Positions 33,687-44,737 of a stretch of 64,000 bases of DNA are shown piece by piece. This stretch comes from Aureobasidium sp. EXF-3400. Lineage: Eukaryota; Ascomycota; Dothideomycetes; Dothideales; Saccotheciaceae. The stretch is from the NCBI GenBank assembly GCA_024195585.1, contig SWBL01000140.1, forward strand, positions 53,917-117,916, in the 5' to 3' direction. A program made the translations under genes and the position numbers. Numbering within the stretch: position 1 is the stretch's first letter; each line of letters opens with the position of its first letter. The notes beneath the pieces are model-generated. The model did no database searches and was not told the DNA's origin. It saw only the letters and a program-made list of their open reading frames with translations.

Positions 33687-34014
33687 ATAACGTCGATGGT
33701 ATAGAAAAAGCGATTCTTGTTTTGTTTACTTCAATCACTTCGAACACTGATTACCACGATGCACTTCACTAACATCCTCTTATCGGAAGTGATGAAAAGA
33801 ATTTGGTGTTATACTCATTGTCAATCAGCATTGTTTCCGTCGAACCGGTGGAATGGCGCAGCGGTCAAGTAGTGTTCCTTCCGCTTAGCTGGCCCGAGTC
33901 CATTTGGGAGAGCTCTTGAAGGAGTGATCATCCCCACATTGACGGGCGCAATGACGATGAGCAAGGCACAAACTCAGGGGCCGGGGGTGAGGTCAGGGTG
34001 GGACTGACCAGGCA
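33687..34014. other. Intergenic with a tRNA-like relic
   Basis: tggcgcagcggtcaag at about 33852-33867 resembles a tRNA D arm (A box), but no proper T arm follows. The sequence gcacttcac..ctcttatcggaagt near 33760-33790 is shared with 34720-34760. Confidence 0.35.
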
Positions 34015-34335
34015 ATGAGGTCGAGAAATGTGTCGCGATCCCAAACCACCGAAGCCACCGTTGGTTCCACCAGGCTCTCGGGTGAGATGCAGAAAAGGAA
34101 GAAGAATGCAGAGCAGGAGAAAGCTACCGATGTTGCTGCCGCCGCTGCTATGGTCAAAGCAGAAGAAGAGGCCGTCGCTGTCAAGGCAGAAGATGAGACG
34201 GAGGTGCCGGATACGACTCGTACCACTCTCCCACAAACCCAAGAACCCTTCAGTTCTGACTGGGACTGGTTTCACAGCGGGCAACATGATACGATCACCA
34301 CCGCCAGGTCCCAGGTGTTCCATAGCCTGAGCTGA
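34015..34335 (+). CDS. Weak candidate small Lys/Glu/Ala-rich ORF
   Basis: 106-aa ORF, rich in Lys, Glu and Ala, no recognised domain. Other frames on both strands are also open here, so it may be chance. Kept because there is no other gene between 33.7 and 35.5 kb. Confidence 0.2.
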   Translation: MRSRNVSRSQTTEATVGSTRLSGEMQKRKKNAEQEKATDVAAAAAMVKAEEEAVAVKAEDETEVPDTTRTTLPQTQEPFSSDWDWFHSGQHDTITTARSQVFHSLS

Positions 34336-34514
34336 CCCCTGACCTTCTCGCTGATGCGAGCAGGTCAGCTTGAATTTTTACCGGGTCTGTAGATTGCATC
34401 CCTCTCGCATGGACTCAACAACAATTGATGTAACACTTCATTGACTTTGAGAGCGCTTCACTTTCTGCCTGTCTGTCAAGATTCTTTTGCACAACTTCAT
34501 CGAGCGGTGTGTCA

Positions 34515-34629
34515 ACTATAAAGAGGCACGACTGTGTTCGAAGCAAGGTCCTAGCCAGAGAGACCTGAGAAAGCATTCCCTTCCAGTGCAAGCTATGCTG
34601 TTTCTCGACACCATTGTGCATTGTCATAG
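34515..34629. repeat. Hairpin/foldback element, copy d (115 bp)
   Basis: Starts ctataaagaggcacgactgt and ends caccattgtgcattgtcatag, which is the inverse of the start. Interior: agagagacct...gctgtttctcgaca, as in copies b, e and i. Confidence 0.8.
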
Positions 34630-34737
34630 TGTCGGGCGCTACACAATCCAGCACAAAGACGCATGAAACTCCTTGTCTTGTGCTATTCCGGTCATCCACG
34701 CTTCGAATACGATCATTATGGTGCACTTCACGGGTAT

Positions 34738-34990
34738 CTCCTCGTCGGAAGCTACGGAAGTAACGTCTGTCTTGATGTACGAGGATCTTGCCAGTTCTGT
34801 GGATCTCACTCTTCACTCCCACGAAGGTTCAAGGCGACATTCTTCCCATCAAAAGACATAAACAACTCAGGAAGTAAAGTTATAGTCAAAGAGAGCTGGA
34901 AATATGTCCCCTCTCAGTGGATACTACACTGTTTCTCGAAATTGTTGTGCATCGTCACACAACTATCGGCTCCTTATCGGAAGCTATGGG
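34738..34990. repeat. Hairpin copy e with flanking direct repeat
   Basis: The right half, aagagagctgg...ctcagtggatac...ctgtttctcgaaattgttgtgca (34887-34951), matches other copies closely; the left arm is degraded. On both sides lie copies of a cggaagctaYggRagtaa segment (34746 and 34977), suggesting a duplicated edge. Confidence 0.65.
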
Positions 34991-35065
34991 AGTAAATCCC
35001 ATCTTGCTTCTGACCAGGTCTTTGACCCTCGCTAGCCTCCCACAAAGCTCTCAAGCGGCATCACT

Positions 35066-35150
35066 ACTATAAAAAGGCACAATGGCTTTCAGGCCAGAGA
35101 CATTACCAAGATAAGCCGGCGTTATCGCCTCTTGTCAGTCAATCAGAATA
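35066..35150. repeat. Hairpin copy f, left arm
   Basis: ctataaaaaggcacaatggctttcagg..agagacattacc is a typical left end; no matching right end is seen. Confidence 0.6.
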
Positions 35151-35475
35151 TCCGGGATGTCTAAGCAGAGCTCTTAAACATCACACACAAGCTCACCAAG
35201 GAAATCTACAAGACTAGAGTTACATGATTCAATAGGTGTGGGCTCAATCGTCTTTACAACCGCCGGCACTGCATTCACGCCGACCCATACACTCAACGCT
35301 GGATGCTATCCTGGCATGGTCTTGTATGGTGTATGCTTGGACGAAGCATTCCGAACGTTTTCGGAAATCAGCAGAATACAATTTAGACCTGACACAACAC
35401 ATTAACAAAATCAAGAATGTATTACCGCTGACTCTAACCATCTCCCCAGCTGTCTCGCAATCCAAACCACACAAC

Positions 35476-35970
35476 TCACAAACATCGACATTGATCTTGC
35501 AACCGTTCCCGCTCCCTCTCTTGCTCTAGAAGCATAGTCCGCCTTTCTTCCACCACATCCCAATCTACCACCATACATAATACCACATATGCAACCAGAA
35601 AATATGCGAGAGGATGATACAAGTAGTCCATGAACCACACAGACCAAGAATCTCGCATCTTCCGCGCCCACAATTCTTCCATCGCTCTGGCTTCCCGCTC
35701 CTGTTGCCAGGCTAATCTTCGACGAGCGAGCTTTTCGTTGAATTCTTGGTTTTGCCGCAGCCTCCTAAGGCGATACTCTTCCCTTGAAGTGACTGTGAGA
35801 GTTGCTGTTGGTGGAATAGTCGAGGTCAGGATAAAGGTATCGAATATTGTTGTAGTGGTCGTTGTCGTGATGGTTGATGTACTAAAAGCACAAGGGGTAA
35901 AAACCCAAGAGCCCCATATTGGCCAAAGAATCATGAGAGGTATGACTGCGATGAGAATATATCGAGACAT
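35476..35970 (-). CDS. Small two-span membrane protein, unknown
   Basis: 164 aa from the ATG at 35970 (an upstream GTG in frame is unlikely to be used). A hydrophobic N-terminal segment (ILIAVIPLMILWPIWGSWVF, about 4-24), a Thr-rich stretch with TITTTTTTT, a basic/acidic helix (REEYRLRRLRQNQEF...AWQQEREARAMEEL), then a second span (YFLVAYVVLCMVVDW, about 123-138) and a charged tail. No family recognised. The ordered layout and single reading frame make it a plausible gene. A hairpin element lies just upstream. Confidence 0.6.
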   Translation of the reverse strand: MSRYILIAVIPLMILWPIWGSWVFTPCAFSTSTITTTTTTTIFDTFILTSTIPPTATLTVTSREEYRLRRLRQNQEFNEKLARRRLAWQQEREARAMEELWARKMRDSWSVWFMDYLYHPLAYFLVAYVVLCMVVDWDVVEERRTMLLEQERERERLQDQCRCL

Positions 35971-36248
35971 TGTTGCTGATATTGTGTTTTCGTTGATGTG
36001 GAAGGATCGGATTCTGCAGCTTCCTCCACTGTCTTGAACATGAGATGTCGTTGGAAGGCGCGAAGCACGCACCTGATAAATGGCTTCTCAACTGCGTTGT
36101 CAACCATCAACATTACATCCACATCATCAATTCAATCATCTGTTTCTTGTTGCCATCCATCAACCTCTAATGCCGCGCCTACCATCGTTGTGCGAACCTG
36201 ATCGTACGACCACATCTCCATGTGGTAGGCTAACTCAAAAGTATGCAA

Positions 36249-36357
36249 CTATAAAAAGGCACAAAAGTCTAGGAGATAGAGCTATTGCCAGAGAAATCTC
36301 AAAAGATGGTCACTCTCAATGGAAATCACGTCGTTTCTGATATTGTGCATCTCTTCA
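36249..36357. repeat. Hairpin/foldback element, copy g
   Basis: Left end ctataaaaaggcacaaaag, right end gatattgtgcatctcttcag; interior caatggaaatcacgtcgtttctga matches the b/e/i centre. About 109 bp, between two minus-strand genes. Confidence 0.75.
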
Positions 36358-36518
36358 GTTGACACACGCCACATACTACAATTTGAGAACGGTCCTTCAT
36401 GAACGCTAGCAAGCTTCCATACCCGAGTTCTGATGCATGTTTCCTTTCCCCACACGAAAGCATATTCTTCCTCCGGTCCATGAACAATATCCTCTTATCC
36501 CACCGATACTTGTCACGT

Positions 36519-37471
36519 TCAACGACCGAAACCATTGGCGAAGTTGGGCTGTCTAGGCGTGTTCTCTTGCTGTGCCATGTCCGGGCTCAGAATGCTGGAG
36601 GTGGATGGGACTTTGGGCAGAATGAAAGTCTTGGAGGAGATGACCTGAGATTCGGGAAGGACAGTGCCCTCAGCTGTGCGGTGTTAGACATAAGTAAAAA
36701 GAAGAAGCATATTAACCATGACTTACCTGTTTCTCTGACAACATACAGTTGGATTGTATGCTTGGCGGCATTCTGATGGTCCAAGACGGCAGCTTTGAGT
36801 GAACCGTTATCGGAGACAACGCCCAGTTGATCGATGACTGACATGACCCAGACAACAGAGAGACCTTGTTCCTGAACCTGGTTGAGTAGGTTTTCCGAGA
36901 TCTCACCAAGTAGGCGGCTGAAGGAGAGATCACTGATCGAGATGGCAATATCATTTGAGCTTCTGAGGTTCTCCAAGGGGAATTGAGTGGTCCACTGCAT
37001 GTCACTGCTGAACTGCTTCTGGCGGTTCACTGACACGATCATGTGTTCAAGCTGAGGACGGACAGGAGGGCAGTTCTGGCCAGTGCTGTTGTCGAAGGAG
37101 AATGTTGGCGACGCGTTGGGATCAGAGGCATAGGAAGGAGGTCCAGTCTGTGCAGTGCTTGGAGCGAAACCAAAGCCAGCAGAGAAGTGTGGGCCAGCAG
37201 GAAGATGTGGACCGGTGTTTTTGGGGAAGGTATGGGTGGGAAGTGCCCCATGTCCAGTGGTGGTTCGCGAGGAGTGTGTGGAAGATGGTCTTCTCTGATC
37301 GGAGGCGGAGGGAAGATTGGTTGGAGGCATCTTGACTTGTGCAGGCGCAATGGTATGTGGAAGAGAAACCTGGTGCGATGAGGGCATATAAAGTATTGGG
37401 AGCTCAGGATAGTACTGAGGTATTGGTTCGATTGACTCAACACGCCGATGTTTTCTAGGAGCTTCTTGCAT
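36519..37471 (-). CDS. Conserved-looking hypothetical protein, unknown function
   Basis: Exons 36727..37471 and 36519..36673 join in phase (GTAAGT donor, CACAG acceptor), giving 299 aa from the ATG at 37471, which has an A at -3. In-frame ATG at 37534 would add 21 residues. The N-terminal half is Pro/His/Ser-rich (disordered). From about residue 160 a folded part reads LEHMIVSVNRQKQFSSDMQWTTQFPL, DIAISISDLSFSRLLGEISENLLNQ, VWVMSVIDQLGVVSDNGSLKAAVLDHQNAAKHTIQLYVVRE. I do not recognise it. Retaining the intron instead gives a hydrophobic nonsense tail, supporting the splice. Confidence 0.7.
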
Positions 37472-37764
37472 TGTCGGATCAGTCACGACAATGGAAGGAT
37501 ATCCAGTGTCCTGATGCTTGTGTGAGACAGGCATGAAGAGCAAACAGATGATTCTCTGTAGGTTTGACCAGACTTCTTTCTTCGCGTGATTGATGTAAGA
37601 GTGTTGGAAGACAAACAACAGTTACAAAGGTCCTGTACGGAAGCTCGAAGTTCGAAAGGAAAGAGCAAAGAAGGATGACCACAGGAGGGAAGTCACGACC
37701 CAGACCAACACGCCTACTCACTTCCTCGACAAGCTTTTCGCATAACAACGCGTTTTAGATAGAT

Positions 37765-37881
37765 CTTATAAAAATGCAGAATGTGTTCGTGGATCACCTG
37801 TGAGTCCGTTGGAAAGGTTGAGCGAAGCAGGCTTTCTTTGGCAGCATGTCCACACCATAGTATGCTTGTGCACTTCTACAC
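37765..37881. repeat. Hairpin/foldback element, copy h
   Basis: Left end cttataaaaatgcagaatgtg, right end catagtatgcttgtgcacttctacac. Interior is more diverged than in copies d and i. Confidence 0.55.
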
Positions 37882-38420
37882 CCGACTTTCTGCACGTCTG
37901 TATGACTGAGAGTTGATTCCAATGCAGACTTTACCTTGCCGGTAGATCAGGCACAACTCCCTGATCGACCTAGTGCGTACTTCAGCCGTAAACTTGTGAA
38001 GAACGCAAAGGTGCAGAAGCTCCTTCAGACGTCCAGGTAAGGCCGCAGAAGCCTTGAACGGATATGCTGCTCATCAGACAGATGTCTACGTCGGTACACC
38101 TTCGTGCATCTGTGTAGGTAGCTGCATCAAGATGTTTATCAGTCTGTAGAGATCCAGCAGAGAGTCTGTAGTGATACATCCAGCAGAGCCCTGTTACAGC
38201 CTCTACTACTCAGAGCCGAGCATATCTCAAGATATATCTGTTGGCAACTAGGCCCTGGTGATAGTCAACATGTTGCTCACCAAACGAAGAAACGACAGGC
38301 ACTGCACGACCGAGGTAGTTCTTGGCACTCGGTCTAAGCTGCCGCTTGCTGAACACACCTAGGCAACTATAACCGAATCTCGCTAATCACAAACGCTAAC
38401 CACATCGAGCCATTGTCACG
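37882..38420. other. Intergenic, no gene seen
   Basis: Short direct repeats around 38147-38190 (atccagcagag twice, tctgtag twice). Promoter of the Clr2-N-like gene at the right. Confidence 0.4.
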
Positions 38421-38909
38421 ATGAATGCTCCCGCTGCCAACAACCCTCCTCCTCCTCCTCCTCCTCCCCCTCCCCCTCCCATCTTCATCAACCTCGATCT
38501 CCTGCCTGGTAGCAACGGTCTAGTGACCCAACAGCCTCGTCCTGCCTCGAATCACACTCAAATTGTTGGTCAGGACCCTAGGGGTTACCACTACCTGGAC
38601 GAGCTCTCGCGCAAGTACTGTAAGGATATTTGTTTACCTTCGTGTCGGTTTGCAAGAATAGCTAACGATATGTGACTTGAAACAGCAAACACCTATGGCG
38701 TAAACGTGCAGTTCAACGGCTTGCCGCAGAACTACACGCTATGGTGGAAGCCAAAGCGCGGCCGCACCAACCGCCACGGTACTCTGGTCGGTGACTTCTT
38801 CGTCCACGGACACCCTCGCGGTCGCTACACGTCGATCGTCAAGTTCATCGTGCATCTCCACAGCATGATCAGCAACGTCGTTTCCTGCCCGTGCGACAGG
38901 TGTCGATGA
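38421..38909 (+). CDS. Short Clr2 N-terminal-domain-like protein with polyproline start
   Basis: Exons 38421..38619 and 38686..38909, joined across a 66-bp intron with a GCTAAC branch site, encode 140 aa. Residues 9-20 are an uninterrupted proline run encoded by a CCT-rich microsatellite. The rest reads FNGLPQNYTLWWKPK, GTLVGDFFVHGHPRGRYTSIVKFIVHLHSM and ends CPCDRCR. The order GLPxxYxLW, FxxGHPxGRYxS, FxxHL, CxCxxC is that of the N-terminal domain of cryptic loci regulator 2 (Clr2), part of a fission-yeast heterochromatin silencing complex. Clr2 proper is several hundred residues longer; here the protein stops after the CxCxxC, so it is a single-domain relative of unknown role. Confidence 0.8.
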
Positions 38910-39011
38910 AAGAGACGTCAGTAACCTTGGGTATGTTTAAGCACAGGAATAACATTGAGACGCAAAAGGGGTATCTAACAATAAACAGAATAAACCACCG
39001 GGCGCCATCAA

Positions 39012-41922
39012 TCATCTTTTTCTCTCAGCGACGCGACTCGACACGCCCGTCTTTCTGAGGGCACTCCTAAGCCCAAGGACCTCGGCCTTGAGCTTTGCAA
39101 CTTCATCTTCTAGACTGTGAACCCTCGCTCCCAGCTCTATACAACCCGAGCAGCTGTGCTTCGAGCAAGCACAAGCTCGAGGTGGCGGTGGTATGGTATC
39201 TGACGATAGGTACGGTAAGGGCGGGAGAGCTTTGGTTTCCCGCGTGCCCTCGGGTCCTGGTAGAATAGCCATAGCTTTCTTCGCCGCTGCGTCTCTTGGT
39301 GTAGCCTTCACAATGGTATTGGAATGCATCTTTGCCAACTTTGCACGCTGGATCGGATTCGGTATTGTCTTCGTCTCCGGCACTCCATCGTTCCAGATCT
39401 GCACCTTTCTTTGTGGTGACCTTTTGGAAGATTGACGAGATGGGGAGGTCGAGTAGATAGATGACCCACGCGGGAATGCTCTCTGTACGTCTGCCGAAGC
39501 AGGCACAAACTCACCATCAATATTTGAGATGTGTGATACTGTACTGTACATGGCCTCCTCAGACATTGAAAGCACAGCGGCCTCCTTGCTCGCATTGTGA
39601 GGCTGCGGTGACATTGTTGTAACTTTGGCAATCGCTTCGGGCTTCGAGACAGGATCAACAGGGACATGCTCTGGCTTCGGTTTTTCTGCAAGAACCGATG
39701 CTTGTTGATAGGGTTGAGCGATCTGTCTCTGTCGAATGTGGTGATGCGCGCGCTTCTCGTTTCGTAGATCGCACTCGTCTCCCGAAGATCCGGCTGACAT
39801 CCAGATATCCCGATCTGACGAATGGCTTTCCGATTCGAAGTGAACTCTGGAAGGTTGAGTCGGTTCATGCTGACGAGAAGTGTGTGCGTGCTCAGCAGCA
39901 CGGACATCTCCAGTAAACAAAACATTGTCTCTGATTGTCGGCTGCGCTCCAGCTCGGGGAAGGTTAGAGATGCCAGTACGGTTCATGTACGGAGCAAATA
40001 ATGCTGGTTTGCCATTCTTCTTGGCCTGGCTTGACATCTCGGTATCCAGTTTTCGTAAATCGGCAAGCAATTTGCCGTTCCTTCCTGCCCCTGTAGAAGC
40101 AATTGGACTACGATTCGGGCCTTGTGGAAATCGCGCAGAGGCTCTCTTGCGTCCTGATCTAGGTCCTCTCCGAGCAGATGGTGGAGCAACTCGAAAAGGC
40201 GACCCCTGTTTCGGTTCGATGGTTGTGTTCAGTGGGTGGATTGACAGGTGTGTAGGCGTATTGACAGATCTGTCTGGATGGGGAAGTGTAGGTTCAGGGC
40301 TACTTGTCTTGACGAAGGTCTGGCTCGAAAGCCGTTTGCGACGAAGATGTGGAGACGAAACGGGACTTCTCTGCTGCTGGCGTGGGGGTGAGACTTTTTT
40401 GACTGGTGAGAAGAGGTCCAGATAGGTTGTTTGTACAGTTGGTGAGTTTGTGACTGTATTGGCAGTTGGCGTATACCGTACTGTCGACACTTCTTCAACT
40501 TCCGACTCATACACAGCGATTGCAGGCACTGATTGTGCAGGCGCAAATACAGCGCCTGGTGGTAGTCTAAGAGCATCAGGCAAGGTTGACTGGTCGCCCT
40601 TCCTTCTTCCAGGTGTACTGGGTGACAAGTCGTGTTTAACATTGATCTTCGCAGACACCAGCTTGACGGGAGTCGACATCGCAAACGGACTGGGACCATC
40701 CATCCACTCCACGCTGATGATCCTCTCGCCGAGTGCGTTTACGAGGACCTGATCGAGACGTAGACCTACTGAATCAAAAAGAAGCACCTGACCATCGACT
40801 CTTCCCACAGCAATAACAGTATTGCCTTCAGGAGCAGTCCCGGTGTCTCCAGCTTTCTGCTTTGATGCTGTGTTTGCCGCGCGCGAAGATGGCTTGATAG
40901 CTGAAATCGACAAAGACGTCACAGGTGCCTGCGCATGCCAGGTACGCAGTATCTTGCCACCACCTTCGAAGTCAATCAGTCGACATCTTCCATCTGCACC
41001 AACGCTGATCGCACGGGTGCGAAAGCCAGGCAGAAACTCTGCGCCCGTGATTGCCACACTTTTGCTGCCGATTTTAGTGTCGAGTGAAGCGTCTGGTGGA
41101 TCTGACAGATTTCTGACATTGGTGATGCGGTGAAGGTTCGAAAAGTGTGAGATTTCACCTGTATGGCCATTGGTGGCTGGTCGGGAGGTGCTACCAGTAC
41201 GAGGTGCACTACTTCTTGCTATTCTTGTCGCATCATAAGCAGCGATTGTGCCGTCTTTGAAAGCCAGCAGGAAGATATTGGACCGCTCAGGGTGGAAAGA
41301 AGCCGTCGCAATGGCAGCACTGCTCGCCGACGGATGCAGCTGGATGGCAGCTGTTTTGAGAGTGAGGTTTTGTAGATATATCACTGTTGGTTTCTCAGAA
41401 GCAGACAACATCAGATGAGAGGTAGGGGAGACGGCAAGAACTGTTGGTGGAGAAGGATGATTAGATGGCGAATCGAGCAAGCGAGATTCGTTGATCGAGT
41501 AGTGCTGTATAGCTCCAGTCAAAGAAGTGCTGAGGAAGAGAGATTTTGCATCCGGAGCATATTCCAAAAGTCGAATAATGCCCTGGTAAGTTCTTGGTCA
41601 GTTCTCATACGGTCTGATAGTAGGTGAATGTATGAACCTCGTTGCCGCTCAATCCCCAGCTCTCTTCGCGTCCTCTCTTGCAATCATGTAATACGACAAC
41701 ATGCTCGTCCGCCACTGCAAGCACTTGACTTCCATCTTTTGCTTCTCTCGCTGCAAGAATACCTTTCTTACTACTGCTAAAAAGCTTCTTGACCCCGTTT
41801 TGGTCCCATGAAAAAATGCCACCAGAGGTTGTGATGATAAGATGGGTGTTGGTAGGTACTTTAAAGGCTGGCTGGGATGCTGGTTTCGGAGCTATTGCAG
41901 CTTGCTTCACTGCTCGAGGCAT
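39012..41922 (-). CDS. WD40-repeat protein with C-terminal coiled coil (NEDD1-like architecture)
   Basis: Exons 41638..41922 and 39012..41582 give 951 aa. WD40-like blades occupy about residues 20-390 (THLIITTSGGIFSWD, VLAVADEHVVVLHD, SKSVAITGAEFLPGFRTRAISVGADGRCRLIDF and others). The middle is long, basic and Ser/Pro-rich, and the last 40 residues are a leucine-heptad coiled coil (ELGARVHSLEDEVAKLKAEV). N-terminal propeller plus C-terminal coiled coil resembles NEDD1, the gamma-tubulin ring targeting factor, but this is shape only. The 55-bp intron has an uncommon GTTCAT donor; without it the first ORF stops after NEVHTFTYYQTV. Convergent with the Clr2-like gene, 102 bp apart. Confidence 0.85.
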
Positions 41923-42634
41923 GACTATACTCCATAGGTATACTGTTTGATCGCGTCGGTGATTCGTACGAGATTGTTGATACGAAGTAAACAAAGTGAC
42001 GGACGCCAAGAGCATGTGAAGATGGCCCGAGCGTGCAATTAAGAGACAACAGCAAAAAGATGTATCGCGACAAAGTATATAGAATTGTTTGTTGGGAAAG
42101 GTGTTGTGTCTCTTGTGGCTCTGCATCGCTAATGATAGCAATTCGAGAAACAATCAACGGGCAGCCTCTCCAAGGGTCGCAAAGAAAATCAATAAGAAAT
42201 ACAGGCAGAATACTCTCACAACCTCATCCCCAGTCTCTCTCCGAACAATTTGTCAAATCAACCTCCGCCAACTTCTTCCACTAGCTTGTCGCATGCGTGT
42301 TCATCCGAAAACGAAATTCTCAGACCGTAAACCACATGCTTAGACTTTCGTCAATGTTTGAGCTAGTGGTATTCCGGTGCTGCTCCTGTTATCTGAAACC
42401 AAGGCTGATAGAAAACATCAATTCCGTGTTTTTGGTCCGAGGTCCGAAAGGGCAATGAGAGGTTGTGCTATGCAAGTGTGAAATATCTTACGATACCAGG
42501 AACATGCTGTGCTTTGCGGTTTCGAATCAACATCGGCTGAATTATTGCCTCAACTCCTGTTGTAAGACACCCTTTGACAAAAGGACTTTTCGTGTGTGAT
42601 CTTCTTAGCGGATATACCGCTTGCTCGACTGTCT
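41923..42634. other. Intergenic, no gene seen
   Basis: Promoter of the WD40 gene and 3' flank of the PIN-like gene. No hairpin-family copy recognised. Confidence 0.45.
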
Positions 42635-44064
42635 TTACGTGGGCACCCAGAGTCTACGACCGCCTCTGAACTTGTTGGTGTTGGCAGCAGGTCGAGTGAA
42701 GGAATTGGGGTCAATGGGTCCATTGCCGTCGGTAGTGGGAGTAAGATCCAGCTTTGCTGTCGCTGCGCCTCTTCCTCCATTCGTAGGTGCCAGGGGGGTA
42801 CCACGACCGCGAGAAGCGTTGCCTCTGAAAGCACCACCACGAGCGTTCCCGCGAGCAGGGGTCTGACCTCCACGCGAGAATTGGTTCGAATCCATGACCT
42901 TGCTGGCAGGCTTGGGCGACTTGTTTTGAGCAAGCATGGCTGCAGGAGCCTTGGGTGGGCGCTTCAGAAGAACCTCATCTTCTTCGTCCTCACTAATTGG
43001 GGCAGGTCTCTCGTCAACAGGCAATAGTTCTGGACGTACGTTATCTTCTTCGTTGACAGGCGCGGCTGTAGCCGTGGCAGCAGTGGCGCGAGTATCAGGG
43101 CGTGTGAGAATAGCGTTACTCTCAATCTCCTTGCGCTGGACGAGTTGTCTGTTTTTGAACTCACGCTCTTCCCTCGCGACGACGTAGCGAATATCAGCGA
43201 GACTCTTGGTGCGAATGCCGAAGCGCTGGGCGAGTTTAGTCTTGGTTGGGTCGTCCGTTAAAAATATGAAGGACTCCAAAGCAGCAACGGGGTCCAACTC
43301 CTGGTGAATGCGCCAAAGTATGTAGTTGAATAGAGGGCGAAGGTGCGAGGGAACGCCAGAGGTGGAGGCAGAGGCAGACGTGGTCTTCTTGGCTGGAGAC
43401 TTGGATGCGTGAGAACGGCCACGGCTTTTAGGTGGGCACTCGACGGGGGGTTCGGCGCTGATAGAGCTGCGGGCAGTATGGACAGAAGACGGAGTTGCTG
43501 ACCGCGAGCCATCGGTGTCGACTGAGCTCATGGACAGGTTTGCGTCGCGGATGGCAAGTTTGGCCTCGGTGTCTTGAACGAGGTCCTCGGAAAAGCCTGT
43601 CGCGTCTTCATCGTCGGCATCGCCTTCAGAGAACAAAGTCTTGGGTAAGGCGAACTTCTCGACTTCTGGCCATGTCTCGAACTTCTCGAAGCCGCCTTGG
43701 AGGGTGACGAGGTGGGGATAAGTGCTGGTGGCGTCGTCGAGCCAGACCAGGGCGTCTTCGGCGTCGCTGCTGATGCGACCATTTCCGTCCTTGAGGCGAG
43801 TGGTTTGAGCGAGGGCTGCGACAGTCAGTCGTTGTCGTGCTGAATTTGTCTGCATAGCGACATACTGTAGAGGGGCACAAAGAGCCTGATCTGGCCGTTG
43901 GCGATCCATTTCCGGATGCCGTCGCGGGTGCTCTTCTTTGCGCCTGCGAGCAAGGCCGAGTCGTCGGCGATGCAGTTGAAGATCTTTTTGGTAGGTGGTT
44001 CGATGGTGCGAGGGGTTGCGACAGCAGGCTCAGCCGGGCGAGGGCGTTGTGGAGTGCGGCGCAT
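42635..44064 (-). CDS. PIN-like domain protein, possibly Nmd4-like
   Basis: Exons 43866..44064 and 42635..43815 (50-bp intron) give 459 aa. The N-terminal 120 residues look like a PIN nuclease-type fold: KIFNCIADDSALLAG (first Asp cluster), GIRKWIANGQIRLFVPLYTLAQ (after splicing), DAEDALVWLDDATS and LQGGFEKFETWPEVEKF. The C-terminal half includes a folded helical stretch (LRPLFNYILWRIHQELDP...IRYVVAREEREFK) and an RGG-rich tail (ARGGAFRGNASRGRG), typical of RNA-binding proteins. In yeast, Nmd4 combines a PIN domain with a role in nonsense-mediated decay; the match is an inference. Whether all acidic catalytic residues remain cannot be judged here. Confidence 0.8.
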
Positions 44065-44737
44065 CGTGAGTGAGGCCTGAGTGGCGGTGGGGTGCTGAAC
44101 AGGCTGTGAGCGACTGAGAGTGGAAGGCAAGCAAGCACTTGTGGCAGCAAAAGACAGGTGCCGAGACAGTCTCGGTGGCAGCAATCATATGCCTCGGGGA
44201 GAAAGGCTTACGTGCTGACAGTAGTGTGACGGTGCGACAGCTGTGTGGCATTCGAGAAACTTGTGACTCAAAGGGACTACAAGCGCATGGTAGGCGATTA
44301 CGCTGGCTTGCTTCAAGGCGTTGTGTTGGCAAGCAGCGGCTTGTGAGAAGAGAGCGGATCAACCAAGATGAGCATAATCCGTATCGCTTTACTATGAGGC
44401 TGCCGTCATCGAGAGACTGGTCCTATGGCCCTATGGCTATGTGCAAGTGTGTTGTGCGAGACTGTAAGTGGCGGCTGTATTACTGTACTTGGCACCAGAC
44501 CATGTTAATTCCGGATTTATTGATATGCCAACTCGATTTGGGCATATGAAAGTCTGACTGGGAGCGATTCGACGGGAAGGTCGAGTTGGGCGAACGACGA
44601 CAAGGTTGTGTCGAGGAATGCGCGCGCGGCCCACCCGTTTGCCGAAAGCCGCGTCAAGACCCAAGCCACTCCTACGCATATATAATTGTCTTCAAAACAC
44701 TTGTGAGTTTTCGTGGTCAATCAACCAACTAATTGAC
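44065..44737. promoter_or_regulatory. Divergent promoter region
   Basis: Between the PIN-like gene and the SDR gene. A possible TATA (catatataattg) lies near 44676, about 60 bp before the SDR ATG. Confidence 0.45.

Noticed and set aside
33848..33905. Possible tRNA with D-arm-like tggcgcagcggtcaag
   Set aside because: No T arm or matching acceptor stem follows.
38447..38480. CCT microsatellite as a separate element
   Set aside because: It encodes the polyproline run of the Clr2-like protein and is described there.
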